Shown here: positions 1-8,078 of the stretch, piece after piece | Layout: every line of letters starts with the position of its first letter | How positions within the stretch are numbered: position 1 is the first letter of the stretch | Source of the DNA: Oscillospiraceae bacterium | GTDB lineage: Bacteria > Bacillota > Clostridia > Lachnospirales > Lachnospiraceae | NCBI GenBank assembly: GCA_021771715.1 | Contig: JAETOO010000005.1 | Span: forward strand, 124,001-188,000 | DNA length: 64,000 nt | Direction of reading: 5' to 3' | Position numbers and translations under genes: made by a program | The notes under the pieces: model-generated | The model's input: the letters and a program-made list of their open reading frames with translations, nothing else | Databases searched by the model: none | Told to the model about the DNA's origin: nothing

Positions 1-1
1 T

Positions 2-523
2 GACCGGATCGCCGGAGCGTATTTTGACGAGGACGGATACGTGGACGGGACGTTTAACACGCATTTTCTGAAGCTTGACCAGGCGGAGCGCGCGGCGAAG
101 CTCGAGATTGCAAAGGCGATTCCGTTTGCGGAGACGAACGTAAAGTTGAAGGAGTACGCGTTTTCAGACGATGCGAGGAAGACGGGGGGTATCCGGCAGC
201 TGCTCTTGGCGCTGAGGGACTGCGAGCTGAAAAATGATGCGCTGCTGGATCTGCTCTATGAGAGAATCGGGGAGGAGTACCGTGCGGCAGGGCCGTTCGG
301 AGTCTTTTTCTTTCACGGCAGCTACGATGTGCCTAGAAGGGCGTCGGACAAGGCAGAGCAGTGGGAGTCAGAGGAGGTCTATCGGTTCCTGATCTGTGCC
401 GTCTGTCCGATCAGCGGGGACTATGAGCCGGGCAGGCCGGAATGCGGGTTCCTCTTTCCGGCATTTACGGATCGCTGCCCGAATCCGGACTGGATCGATG
501 TGTATGCGGCGATGCGGGAATGA
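2..523 (+). CDS. DUF4317-type protein, 5' end outside window, short C-terminus
   Basis: The reading frame is open from the window edge, so the true start lies upstream; a GTG at 41 is only an internal codon. About 173 residues are visible. The pattern of YFDEDG, then TFNTHFLKL, then a stretch with YDVPRRASD, VYRFLICAVCP and GFLFPAFTDR resembles the N-terminal half of DUF4317 proteins, a clostridial family of unknown function that I remember as roughly 400 residues. Here the protein stops soon after the GFLFPAF motif, so the C-terminal half seems to be missing. The stop codon lies inside the first unit of a tandem repeat (511-676), which may have replaced the normal 3' end. It could be a truncated paralogue or a pseudogene; the family call is from memory. 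Confidence 0.6.
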   Translation, partial: DRIAGAYFDEDGYVDGTFNTHFLKLDQAERAAKLEIAKAIPFAETNVKLKEYAFSDDARKTGGIRQLLLALRDCELKNDALLDLLYERIGEEYRAAGPFGVFFFHGSYDVPRRASDKAEQWESEEVYRFLICAVCPISGDYEPGRPECGFLFPAFTDRCPNPDWIDVYAAMRE

Positions 524-676
524 GCACGTGTATGCGGCTGTGTCGGGATAAAACATGCATACAGTGATGTAGGAATGAATATGTACGTGCAGCAGTGCCG
601 GGATGAATATGTGTATACAGTTGTGCCGGGATGAATATATGCGTGCAGCGGTGCCGGGATGAATGTGTATACGGTT
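511..676. repeat. Tandem repeat, six units of 26-29 bp, across a stop codon
   Basis: Six degenerate units start at 511, 540, 566, 595, 623 and 651. The common core is close to GTGCCGGGATGAATATG followed by GTGTATACAG. The first unit contains the last codons and the TGA of the DUF4317-type gene. There are no spacers between units, so this is not CRISPR. The rest of the gap up to the helicase (677-779) shows nothing else apart from the helicase ribosome binding site. Confidence 0.8.
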
Positions 677-779
677 GTGCCAGAACCGGGGAAGAGGAAA
701 GAGAATCTTTGCGTCTGATTCGGAAGAGATGGCGGGTCTTTATATCTAACCCGGAAGAGATAGGTGGGGGAGGAGACGC

Positions 780-3149
780 ATGCGGACGAGAGAGAGTCTG
801 TGCGGAGCGAAAGATACGGCGGACGTAGTTCAGGCTGAGAAGAGACGGGATAGTGATTCTGTGAACGAGATGTATCAAGATACCTTTTTTGGGAAGAAAA
901 TAGATCAGACTGCGCCCCCAGAATATGAAAAAAGTCAGACTGCCTATATCGGGCGTGTGGAAGTGCAGGCTGGCGGGTTTCTGTATGAGGAAGGCGGGGA
1001 GGATCTGTTGGATGACCTGAATCCGTCTCAGCGGGAGGCGGTGACGGCGACGGAGGGGTATATCCGCGTGGTTGCGGGGGCGGGCTCCGGCAAGACGCGC
1101 GCGCTTTCGAGGCGCTTTGCGTATCTGGTCAACGAGCTGGGGATTCTGCCGGGCAATATCCTCTGTGTCACATTTACGAACAAGTCTGCAAACGAGATGC
1201 AGCGCCGGATTCACAACCTGACCGGGGACAATGACACGGGCTATATCAACACCTTTCACGGGTTCTGTGTCTCGATCCTGCAGGAGGACAGCTACGCGGT
1301 GCAGTATCCGAAGAGTTTTCTCGTGCTCGACAATTCCGATATCGACGAGATGCTGAAGCTGATCTATGAGGAGCGCGGTCTGACACTGCGGGATATGACG
1401 TTTGGGAATGCGCGCGATATGATCGAGCAGCGGAAGCTGTTCAAGGAGCCGGAGTATTATCTGGATCTGATTACGATGTCGCTCGAGACGCTGCGGCAGA
1501 AATATCAGAATGCGTCCGAGCCCGGGGATATCATTTTCTATGGCTATCTGTATCAGGAGAAAAAGTGCTTCGGGCTTGACTACAATGATCTGATTAAATT
1601 TTCCCTCTATATTTTTGAACAGAGCGAGGAAATCCGGCTCAAGTGGCAGCAGCGGCTCGAATATATCATGATTGATGAGTTTCAGGATATTGACAGACTG
1701 CAGTATCAGCTGATGGAGGTGCTGTGCGGCTACCATAAGAATCTGTTTATTGTGGGTGACCCGGATCAGACGATCTACACGTGGCGCGGCGCGAATGTGA
1801 GATATCTGCTCGACTTCGACCGGGTGTTCCCCAAGGTGCGGACAATCATGATGATGCAGAACTATCGGTCGACGCCGCAGATTCTTGCTGCCGCAAACTC
1901 CTTGATTGAAAAGAATACACAGCGGTTGAAGAAAGAGCTGCTCCCGGTATTGCCGGATGGCCCGGAGGTGTACTGCCATCATGCGGCCAACGCAGAGGCA
2001 GAGGCGAAATGGATCGCCGGGCAGATGAAGGAGCTCCATGACAGAGGGATTGCGTGGAAGGAGATGACGGTCCTGTACCGGGCGCACTATGTGACGCGGA
2101 ACGTCGAAGAGGTGCTGCTTCGGGAGGAGATTCCTTACAATATTTACAGTGGGGTCCAGTTCTTTGGGCGGATGGAGATTAAGGATGCGCTCTGCTATCT
2201 GCGGATGATCGCGTACAAGGATGATCTTTCGTTTCTGCGGATTGCGAATGTGCCAAAGCGGAATCTTGGCGAGCGGCGCATGAAATTCCTGAATGCGTAT
2301 GCGCAGGAGAATGGTCTGTCGCTCTACGATGCGCTGAGGCAGACGCTGGAGCATGAACTGATCCGCGGGACGGGTGCGGCAGCGTTTGTGGCCCTGGTGG
2401 AGCGGTTTTCGAAGGAGTACGCGCAGAGGCAGGTATCGGAGGTGCTCGCCAAACTGCTGGATGAGAGCGGGTATGAGCGGATGCTGCGCACGGAGGGGAG
2501 CCAGGAGCGGCTGGACAACCTCGCAGAGCTGAAACAGTCGGTTTATGAGTATGAGACGACGTGCGGCGAGGAGGCGACGCTGGAGCAGTACCTCGCGCGG
2601 GTTGCGCTGTTTACAAACAGCGATGCGGATGTGGGCGGGGACAAGGTAAAGCTGATGACCGTGCACGCCGCGAAGGGGCTGGAATTTCCGTACGTATTTT
2701 TGTGCGGGATGAATGAAGGTATTTTCCCGTCCCGGAAGGTGCGGACGCAGCAGGGCATGGAGGAAGAGCGCCGGCTCGCATTTGTGGCGGTGACGCGCGC
2801 CATGCAGGGCCTGTACTTGTCGGATGCGGAGGGGCGGAATTTCGACGGGAGTCCGCGTTATCCGTCCCGTTTTCTGCTGGATATCGATCCGGCGCTTCTG
2901 CATTTTACAGAGAAGCCGAAGGACAGCCTGATCGCGGAGGCGCGGTCGTACATCGCGATGAGCAGGAAATTCCTGGCTGACGATGCGGGGAGACAGCTGC
3001 TCGCGGTCGGGACGAGAGTCAGGCACGGCGTGTTCGGCACCGGGACGGTGGAAGCGCTGGATCTCGAGAAGGGCGCGTACCGGATTCGCTTCGACGAGCT
3101 CCCCACACCGAGGTCAATTTCATTTCGCGCGAAGCTGGTGTGCGTCTGA
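780..3149 (+). CDS. UvrD/PcrA-like superfamily 1 DNA helicase
   Basis: This 789-residue protein is an ATP-dependent 3'-5' DNA helicase of the UvrD/Rep/PcrA class, expected to act in repair and in clearing replication forks. Visible motifs in order are a Q-motif (LNPSQREAV), Walker A (AGAGSGKT, about residue 99-106), motif II DEFQDID (about 299), motif III GDPDQTIYTWRGA (about 325), motif IV QNYRSTPQIL and the late motif MTVHAAKGLEFPYVFLCG. The C-terminus (VGTRVRHGVFGTGTVEAL) looks like the PcrA-type Tudor-like domain that contacts RNA polymerase. The ATG at 780 follows GGAGGAG at good distance. About 75 residues precede the helicase core and look poorly conserved. The last codons are the first unit of a 40-bp tandem repeat. 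Confidence 0.9.
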   Translation: MRTRESLCGAKDTADVVQAEKRRDSDSVNEMYQDTFFGKKIDQTAPPEYEKSQTAYIGRVEVQAGGFLYEEGGEDLLDDLNPSQREAVTATEGYIRVVAGAGSGKTRALSRRFAYLVNELGILPGNILCVTFTNKSANEMQRRIHNLTGDNDTGYINTFHGFCVSILQEDSYAVQYPKSFLVLDNSDIDEMLKLIYEERGLTLRDMTFGNARDMIEQRKLFKEPEYYLDLITMSLETLRQKYQNASEPGDIIFYGYLYQEKKCFGLDYNDLIKFSLYIFEQSEEIRLKWQQRLEYIMIDEFQDIDRLQYQLMEVLCGYHKNLFIVGDPDQTIYTWRGANVRYLLDFDRVFPKVRTIMMMQNYRSTPQILAAANSLIEKNTQRLKKELLPVLPDGPEVYCHHAANAEAEAKWIAGQMKELHDRGIAWKEMTVLYRAHYVTRNVEEVLLREEIPYNIYSGVQFFGRMEIKDALCYLRMIAYKDDLSFLRIANVPKRNLGERRMKFLNAYAQENGLSLYDALRQTLEHELIRGTGAAAFVALVERFSKEYAQRQVSEVLAKLLDESGYERMLRTEGSQERLDNLAELKQSVYEYETTCGEEATLEQYLARVALFTNSDADVGGDKVKLMTVHAAKGLEFPYVFLCGMNEGIFPSRKVRTQQGMEEERRLAFVAVTRAMQGLYLSDAEGRNFDGSPRYPSRFLLDIDPALLHFTEKPKDSLIAEARSYIAMSRKFLADDAGRQLLAVGTRVRHGVFGTGTVEALDLEKGAYRIRFDELPTPRSISFRAKLVCV

Positions 3150-3405
3150 GAAAGCGGGAATCCGTCAGGCAAAACAGGTGTGCGGCTGAAAAGTCGGAAG
3201 ACAATCAAGCAAAACAGGTGTGCAGCTGGGAAGGCGGGAGGCTGTCAGGCAAAACGTGTGTGCAGCTGGGAAGGCGGGAGGCTATTAGGCAAAACGTGTG
3301 TGCAGCTGGGAAGGCGGGAAGCTGTCAGGCAAAACAGGTGTGAGGCTGAAAAGTCGGAAGATGATCAAGCAAAACAGGTGTGCAGCTGAAAAGTCGGAAG
3401 ACAGT
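3140..3405. repeat. 40-bp tandem repeat, about 6.6 units, starting in the helicase stop region
   Basis: Units begin at 3140, 3180, 3220, 3260, 3300, 3340 and 3380, a strict 40-bp period. Two variants alternate, one with GCTGAAAAGTCGGAAGA and one with GCTGGGAAGGCGGGA, each followed by a CAGGCAAAAC-like block. The first unit contains the last three codons and TGA of the helicase gene. The array fills nearly the whole gap to the next gene (start 3459). A 40-bp period keeps no reading frame, so it is not a coding extension. No promoter or terminator is evident in it. Confidence 0.9.
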
Positions 3406-3458
3406 TTCAAGGGAAGTGTCTGCAAGATAGAAGTTTTGTGCGTGACAGGGAGGATAGA

Positions 3459-5729
3459 ATGAGAGGAAAGACGGTAATCAGGATCAACGAGTTGAAGCTG
3501 CGGCCGGATCACACGCAGCAGGAGCTGGAGCATGAGATCCGCATGCTTCTGCAGCTGCGGGGGCAGTCTTTTCAATATGAAGTGATGCGCCGCTCGATTG
3601 ATGCGAGGAAGAAGCCGGAGCTGTTTTTTGTGTACACGGTGGATGTGAGCGTGGACCATCCGCAGGCAGTCCTGAAGCGCGCGAAGAAGAAGCGGGCAGT
3701 GCTCTGTGAGCGATGGGATTACGAATTTCCAGGTACGGCAATGGAGATGGAGTGCATTGCGGAGGAAGCGGAAGGGCGTGATGGACGTCGTGCGCCAGCG
3801 GGAGAACAGGGCTGTGGAGCGATGCATCGCCCGCCGGTGGTAGTCGGAAGCGGCCCGGCAGGGCTTTTCTGTGCGCTGATGCTCGCGCGCGCCGGCTTAC
3901 GGCCGATTGTCCTGGAGCGCGGGGAGCGGGTCGAGGCACGGGTGGAGACGGTGAACCGCTTCTGGCAGACGGGAGAGCTGAATCTGCGCTCGAATGTGCA
4001 GTTCGGGGAAGGCGGAGCAGGAACGTTCTCCGATGGAAAGCTGAATACGCTGATCAAGGATCCGGACGGGAGGATCCGCTTTGTGCTGCAGGAATTTGTG
4101 AGAGCGGGAGCGGATCCTTCGATCCTGTATGACCACAAGCCGCATATCGGCACAGATGTGCTGGTCGGCGTGGTCAGGCACATCCGCTGCGAGATCGAGC
4201 AACTCGGCGGAACGTTTCTGTTTGAAAGCTGTCTGACAGGGATTTCCGAGGGAGGATGCAGGGTAGACGGTGGGGCAGAGAGCGTATCGGCAGAGCATGC
4301 AGGGCAGTCAGACGGCGTGTGTGGGGATGTATCGCAGGTAGGCAGAACGGCAGACGGTACGTGTGAGGTAATATCACAGTCAGGCAAGTCTGTAGACGGT
4401 ATATGGGAGGATGACACGCAGTCAGGCAAGGCAGCGGATGGTATGCGGGAGGATGCATTGCGGACAGACAAGCCCGCGGATGAAGAGGACGGACATGTCT
4501 CGCAGCCGCCTGCGCGCTATATACTGGAGATCAACGGTGGGGAGCGCACGCTGGAGGCGGATGATGTGGTGCTTGCGATCGGGCACAGCGCGCGGGACAC
4601 GTTTGAGCTGTTACAGCGGTCGGGCTTCGCGCTGCAGCCGAAGGCGTTCGCGGTCGGGCTGCGCATGGAGCATCCGCAGCAGATGATCAATGAAGCGATG
4701 TACGGACGCGACTGCCCGTATGAGCTCGGGGCAGCGCCCTACAAGGTGACGCACAAGTGTGCAGACGGCCGGGGCGTGTATTCCTTTTGCATGTGCCCAG
4801 GAGGCTATGTGGTGAATGCCTCCTCCGAGGAGGGACGCCTCGCGGTAAACGGGATGAGCTACAGCGGACGCGGCAGTCAGAATGCGAACAGCGCGATCGT
4901 CGTCACCGTGACGCCGGAGGACTATCATGCAACCTCCCCGCTGGACGGAGTGGCGTTCCAGCGGGAGTTGGAGGAGCGTGCATACCGCTGCGGAAACGGG
5001 AAAATTCCGGTGCAGTATTTCCAGGATTTCTGCAGAGACGATGAGGCGAGGACGAGTCGCGGCGATGGCAGTTGTGAGGTGAGGGCGAGTCGCAGTGACG
5101 GCGGCTGTGAGGCGAGGGCGAGTCGCAGTGACGGTGGTTGTGAGGCGAGGACGAGTCGTAACGACGGCAGTTGTGAGGTGAGGACGAGTCGCAACGACGG
5201 CAGCTATGAGGCGAGGACGAGTTGCAGCGACGGCGGCTGTGAGGTGAGGACGAGTCGTAACGACGGCAGTTGTGAGGTGAGAACGAGTCGTGATGACAGC
5301 GGCTGTGAGGCAACGTCCGAGAAATGGGAACAGAAAGACAGCCGGACCGAAACTGTGGAAACACATGTATGTGTGACACCGGAAGAAACCGCCCTCTCGC
5401 CGGAAATCAAAGGTCAGTATACCTTTGCGGACGTCCGCTCCGTGCTCCCGGAAGCGTTGAATCAGGCATTGATCGAGGGAATTCACGCGTTTGGACGGCG
5501 GATTCCCGGCTTTGACCGCGGGGATGCGCTTTTGTCGGCGGTGGAGAGCCGCACCTCCTCCCCGGTCCGTATCCTGCGCGATCCAGCCACCTGCCAGGCA
5601 GTCATGCACCCCGGCATCTATCCCTGCGGAGAGGGCGCCGGCTACGCCGGAGGAATTACCTCAGCCGCAGTCGACGGAATCCGCATCGCCGAGGCGATGT
5701 GCAGGAGTTATAGTTCAGCCAGCCGCTGA
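3459..5729 (+). CDS. FAD-dependent oxidoreductase (COG2509 type) with two repeat insertions
   Basis: This 756-residue protein matches the family of NAD(FAD)-utilizing dehydrogenases. It has an N-terminal RNA-binding-like region, then a dinucleotide fold VVGSGPAGLFCALMLARAG at about residue 127, an ERGERV ribose-binding end, FGEGGAGTFSDGKL, and a C-terminal FAD motif PCGEGAGYAGGITSAAVDG. The reaction is unknown. Members are usually about 530 residues by my recollection; the excess is two low-complexity insertions, residues about 280-348 (14-residue repeats) and about 528-630 (11-residue repeats). The core motifs are intact on both sides, so the protein is probably still folded. The ATG at 3459 follows GGGAGG; an upstream in-frame GTG at 3438 has no such site. 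Confidence 0.85.
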   Translation: MRGKTVIRINELKLRPDHTQQELEHEIRMLLQLRGQSFQYEVMRRSIDARKKPELFFVYTVDVSVDHPQAVLKRAKKKRAVLCERWDYEFPGTAMEMECIAEEAEGRDGRRAPAGEQGCGAMHRPPVVVGSGPAGLFCALMLARAGLRPIVLERGERVEARVETVNRFWQTGELNLRSNVQFGEGGAGTFSDGKLNTLIKDPDGRIRFVLQEFVRAGADPSILYDHKPHIGTDVLVGVVRHIRCEIEQLGGTFLFESCLTGISEGGCRVDGGAESVSAEHAGQSDGVCGDVSQVGRTADGTCEVISQSGKSVDGIWEDDTQSGKAADGMREDALRTDKPADEEDGHVSQPPARYILEINGGERTLEADDVVLAIGHSARDTFELLQRSGFALQPKAFAVGLRMEHPQQMINEAMYGRDCPYELGAAPYKVTHKCADGRGVYSFCMCPGGYVVNASSEEGRLAVNGMSYSGRGSQNANSAIVVTVTPEDYHATSPLDGVAFQRELEERAYRCGNGKIPVQYFQDFCRDDEARTSRGDGSCEVRASRSDGGCEARASRSDGGCEARTSRNDGSCEVRTSRNDGSYEARTSCSDGGCEVRTSRNDGSCEVRTSRDDSGCEATSEKWEQKDSRTETVETHVCVTPEETALSPEIKGQYTFADVRSVLPEALNQALIEGIHAFGRRIPGFDRGDALLSAVESRTSSPVRILRDPATCQAVMHPGIYPCGEGAGYAGGITSAAVDGIRIAEAMCRSYSSASR
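4303..4490. repeat. In-frame 42-bp tandem repeat in the FAD oxidoreductase
   Basis: Units start at about 4303 (short), 4341, 4383, 4425 and 4467 (partial). Each encodes about 14 residues of the form GKxxDGxxEDxxxS. The period is a multiple of three, so the reading frame is kept. The insertion sits between the FAD domain and the following beta-strand ARYILEINGG. Confidence 0.85.
5043..5306. repeat. In-frame 33-bp tandem repeat, eight units, in the FAD oxidoreductase
   Basis: Eight units of exactly 33 bp run from 5043 to 5306. Each encodes 11 residues close to CEVRTSRNDGS. Units differ by scattered substitutions with no length change, as expected if frame-keeping is selected. One cysteine per unit is conserved in seven of eight units. 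Confidence 0.92.
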
Positions 5730-5866
5730 CAGAGAAGATCGCAGAGCCACACGAAAGTGCAAAAGCAAGTCTTTATAAGCAGTGTACAGGAGACAGTAGT
5801 TTAGCCAGCCACTGCCAGAGCAGATTGCAGGGCCGTCGGGAAGCGACTATAGCGAGTCTTTACAAG
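5717..5866. repeat. Diverged duplication (86-bp offset) of the oxidoreductase 3' end
   Basis: The segment from AGCCAGCCGCTGACAGAG at 5717, which holds the stop codon, is matched by AGCCAGCCACTGCCAGAG at 5803. Both copies continue with similar sequence ending TCTTTATAAG or TCTTTACAAG. The second copy is the left end of the 262-bp palindromic element at 5809-6070, so the gene tail itself resembles a partial copy of that element. Confidence 0.6.
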
Positions 5867-6070
5867 GACTTAGGTCTCAGAAGGCCGGAGTATCTGCAAA
5901 AATCCTGCGTTCCAGCAGGATTTTTAGACGGCATTGTCCGAGCAAAATGTGCATCAGGCACATTTTGTGAGTTGCCGGCGGCAGATGCGCAGGCATTCTG
6001 AGGCCTTAGTCCTTGTAGACGAGCGATTCGGAGCGTCCCGGCGGCCCTGCAATCTGCTCGTCCGGTTTTA
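5809..6070. mobile_element. 262-bp palindromic non-coding element, copy 1
   Basis: The left arm 5817-5897 is an imperfect inverted copy of the right arm 5981-6061, giving a stem of about 80 bp. The centre holds two hairpins: AAAAATCCTGC / GCAGGATTTTT (5898-5925) and CAAAATGTGC / GCACATTTTG (5943-5967), the second enclosed by a CGGC/GCCG stem. A second copy in the same orientation lies at 26911-27171. The first hairpin could act as a bidirectional terminator behind the oxidoreductase gene. No open reading frame of note is present. It looks like a MITE-type element or a repeated structured RNA. The remaining gap 6071-6258 shows no convincing promoter. Confidence 0.8.
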
Positions 6071-6258
6071 TAATATAACTGCAGCCCTCCTCCGGTAAGA
6101 AAAAATTAATAGTCTGGGTGTATACTTTCCATCAAAATTATGTTAGAATAACAAAATGATTCGAGCCATGCCGTGTGAAATAGGTTTCTCGCGCGTCCTC
6201 GCATCATGATGTCTGCACAGCAGGCAGAGCGGTTCTGGGGAGAGAGCCGGGTAACGAT

Positions 6259-7044
6259 ATGTTTGATTTGAAGCAGGATGAAAACATTGTTCCGTTTGCA
6301 GATGGGTACGGCTGCAGTGAGACAACGCCGGATTCCCCCTATACCATGCGGAATATTCCGGCAGAGGAGCGGCCATACGAGAAATGCATCGCAAACGGCG
6401 CGGAGGCTCTGAGTGATGCGGAGCTGCTCGCCGTGATTCTGCGGACGGGCGCGCACGGGGAGTCGGTTCTGGAGCTGTCGCGCAAGATACTGGCGCAGCA
6501 CAGGGACGGCCTTCTCGGCATCTATCACATGTCGATTGCAGATCTGCAGAAGATCCGCGGTCTGGGAAAAGTCAAGGCGGTTCAGCTCAAGTGTGTGGCG
6601 GAGCTGTCGAGACGCATCGCGCGGGCCGGTTTTTCGGAGCGCATGACCTTTCGGGATCCCGGCACAGTCGCAGAGTATTATATGGAGACGATGCGGCACG
6701 AGGAGCAGGAGATCCTGATTCTTGCGATGCTGAACAGCAAAGGAAGGCTGATTCAGGACAAGGTGATTGCCAGGGGCACGGTGAACGGGGCCCTGATTTC
6801 GCCGAGGGAGATCTTTATTGAGGCGGTGCGCCACCAGGCAGTCAGCATCCTGCTGGTGCACAATCATCCGAGTGGAATTCCGGATCCGAGCAGGGAGGAT
6901 TTGATGCTGACAGAGATGGTCCGTCGCTCCGGAGAGATGCTGGGCATCGAGTTGATAGACCATATTATTATCGGGGACAGGCAGGCCGTCAGCATGAGGG
7001 AGCAGGGGTTCTGGCTGGATCGGAGACAAAGCACTGAGGGGTAG
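6259..7044 (+). CDS. radC: RadC-family JAB-domain protein
   Basis: The 261-residue protein has an N-terminal helix-hairpin-helix region (ALSDAELLAVILRTG, LQKIRGLGKVKAVQLK) and a C-terminal JAMM/MPN domain with HNHPSGIPDPSRED at about 201-214, which carries the metal-binding His and Asp residues. RadC is linked to DNA repair or recombination by old genetics, but its activity is unsettled. It is the first gene of the shape cluster and ends 5 bp before mreB, an order common in Bacillota. The ATG at 6259 has only a weak GGGGAG upstream at long spacing; an internal ATG at 6346 (YTMRNIPAEERPYEK) is an alternative, but the region before it fits longer homologues. Confidence 0.93.
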   Translation: MFDLKQDENIVPFADGYGCSETTPDSPYTMRNIPAEERPYEKCIANGAEALSDAELLAVILRTGAHGESVLELSRKILAQHRDGLLGIYHMSIADLQKIRGLGKVKAVQLKCVAELSRRIARAGFSERMTFRDPGTVAEYYMETMRHEEQEILILAMLNSKGRLIQDKVIARGTVNGALISPREIFIEAVRHQAVSILLVHNHPSGIPDPSREDLMLTEMVRRSGEMLGIELIDHIIIGDRQAVSMREQGFWLDRRQSTEG

Positions 7045-7049
7045 AGTAC

Positions 7050-8069
7050 ATGCTGTTTCAAAAAGTATGCGGAGTCGATCTGGGTACGGACACGATTAAG
7101 ATAAAGGATAAAAACGGCAAAAAATTTCTGTATGACAAAAATGTGGTGGCGCTTCGCAATGATCGCAGAGTGCTGGCGGTGGGCAGCGCTGCGTATGAGA
7201 TCTATGAGAAGAATCCCCGGGACGTTCAGGTCGTCTGGCCGATGGCAAACGGCGTGGTGGCGAATCTGACGGAGGCGGAGATTGTTCTCTCGCATTTGCT
7301 GAAGGGCTTTTCCGGCATGTTCGGAAAGGACGCGTCGCTCTGTATCGCGGTGCCGAGCGATATCACGCAGGTGGAGAAGCGCGCGTTTTTCCAGGTCATG
7401 AGCAGCAAGATCGGCGCGGGCAGGATCCGGCTGATCGACAAGGGAATCGCCGACGCGGTGAGTGCAGGGCTGCCCGTGCTGTCCTCGCGGGGGCATATGG
7501 TGGTCAACATCGGCGCCGACACGACGGAGATTTCCGTGATCTCCTCGGGCAAGGTGATCCTCGCGCAGACGCTGAAGGTCGGCGGCAGGAGATTTGACGA
7601 GGATATCAGCACGATGGTCCGGCGCAAATTCAACCTGAGCATCGGGCGGAAGACGGCGGAGTCGCTGAAAAACAATCTGGCGTTCATGATCAACGGCCCG
7701 CGGCTCGAGCAGAAGGTGTTCGGCATCCACACGCTGTCCGGCCTTCCGAAGTCGGACATGATCCCTTCGCTCGCGGTGAGCGTCGCGATTATCGACACGG
7801 TGGACTCGATTGTGGAGTCGATCAACTCGGTGTTCAATCGAATCCCCCCGCAGCTGATGAAGGACATCGAGCGCGAGGGACTCTACCTGAGCGGCGGGGT
7901 GTCCATGATCCAGAATCTTCCGGAGTACATCCGCAAGGAGATCGGGATACCGCTCCACCACATGCAGGACCCGAAGAACAGCACGGTCCGCGGCCTGGTG
8001 GAGATCCTGAACAATAAAGACCTGAGACAGTCAACGTATTCGTTAAGTGACTTGGCTGGGATGAGATAG
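7050..8069 (+). CDS. mreB: Rod shape-determining actin homologue MreB
   Basis: The 339-residue protein is an actin-fold ATPase that forms membrane-bound filaments guiding the elongation machinery. Phosphate 1 motif VDLGTDTIKI is at the N-terminus, followed by AVPSDITQVEKRAF, the phosphate 2 region MVVNIGADTTEISVI and the late GLYLSGGVSMIQNLPEYI. The length fits the family. It begins the mreBCD block, 5 bp after radC and 9 bp before mreC. Confidence 0.96.
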   Translation: MLFQKVCGVDLGTDTIKIKDKNGKKFLYDKNVVALRNDRRVLAVGSAAYEIYEKNPRDVQVVWPMANGVVANLTEAEIVLSHLLKGFSGMFGKDASLCIAVPSDITQVEKRAFFQVMSSKIGAGRIRLIDKGIADAVSAGLPVLSSRGHMVVNIGADTTEISVISSGKVILAQTLKVGGRRFDEDISTMVRRKFNLSIGRKTAESLKNNLAFMINGPRLEQKVFGIHTLSGLPKSDMIPSLAVSVAIIDTVDSIVESINSVFNRIPPQLMKDIEREGLYLSGGVSMIQNLPEYIRKEIGIPLHHMQDPKNSTVRGLVEILNNKDLRQSTYSLSDLAGMR

Positions 8070-8078
8070 AGGCTGGCT

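Noticed and set aside
465-3026. An 853-codon open frame on the minus strand opposite the helicase gene
   Set aside because: It is an antisense shadow of a high-GC gene; the translation is Arg/Leu/His-rich with no recognisable domain, and the plus-strand helicase motifs are unambiguous.
4611-5609. A 332-codon minus-strand frame with repeated TTAVVTTRPHL units
   Set aside because: It is the antisense reading of the 33-bp array in the oxidoreductase gene.
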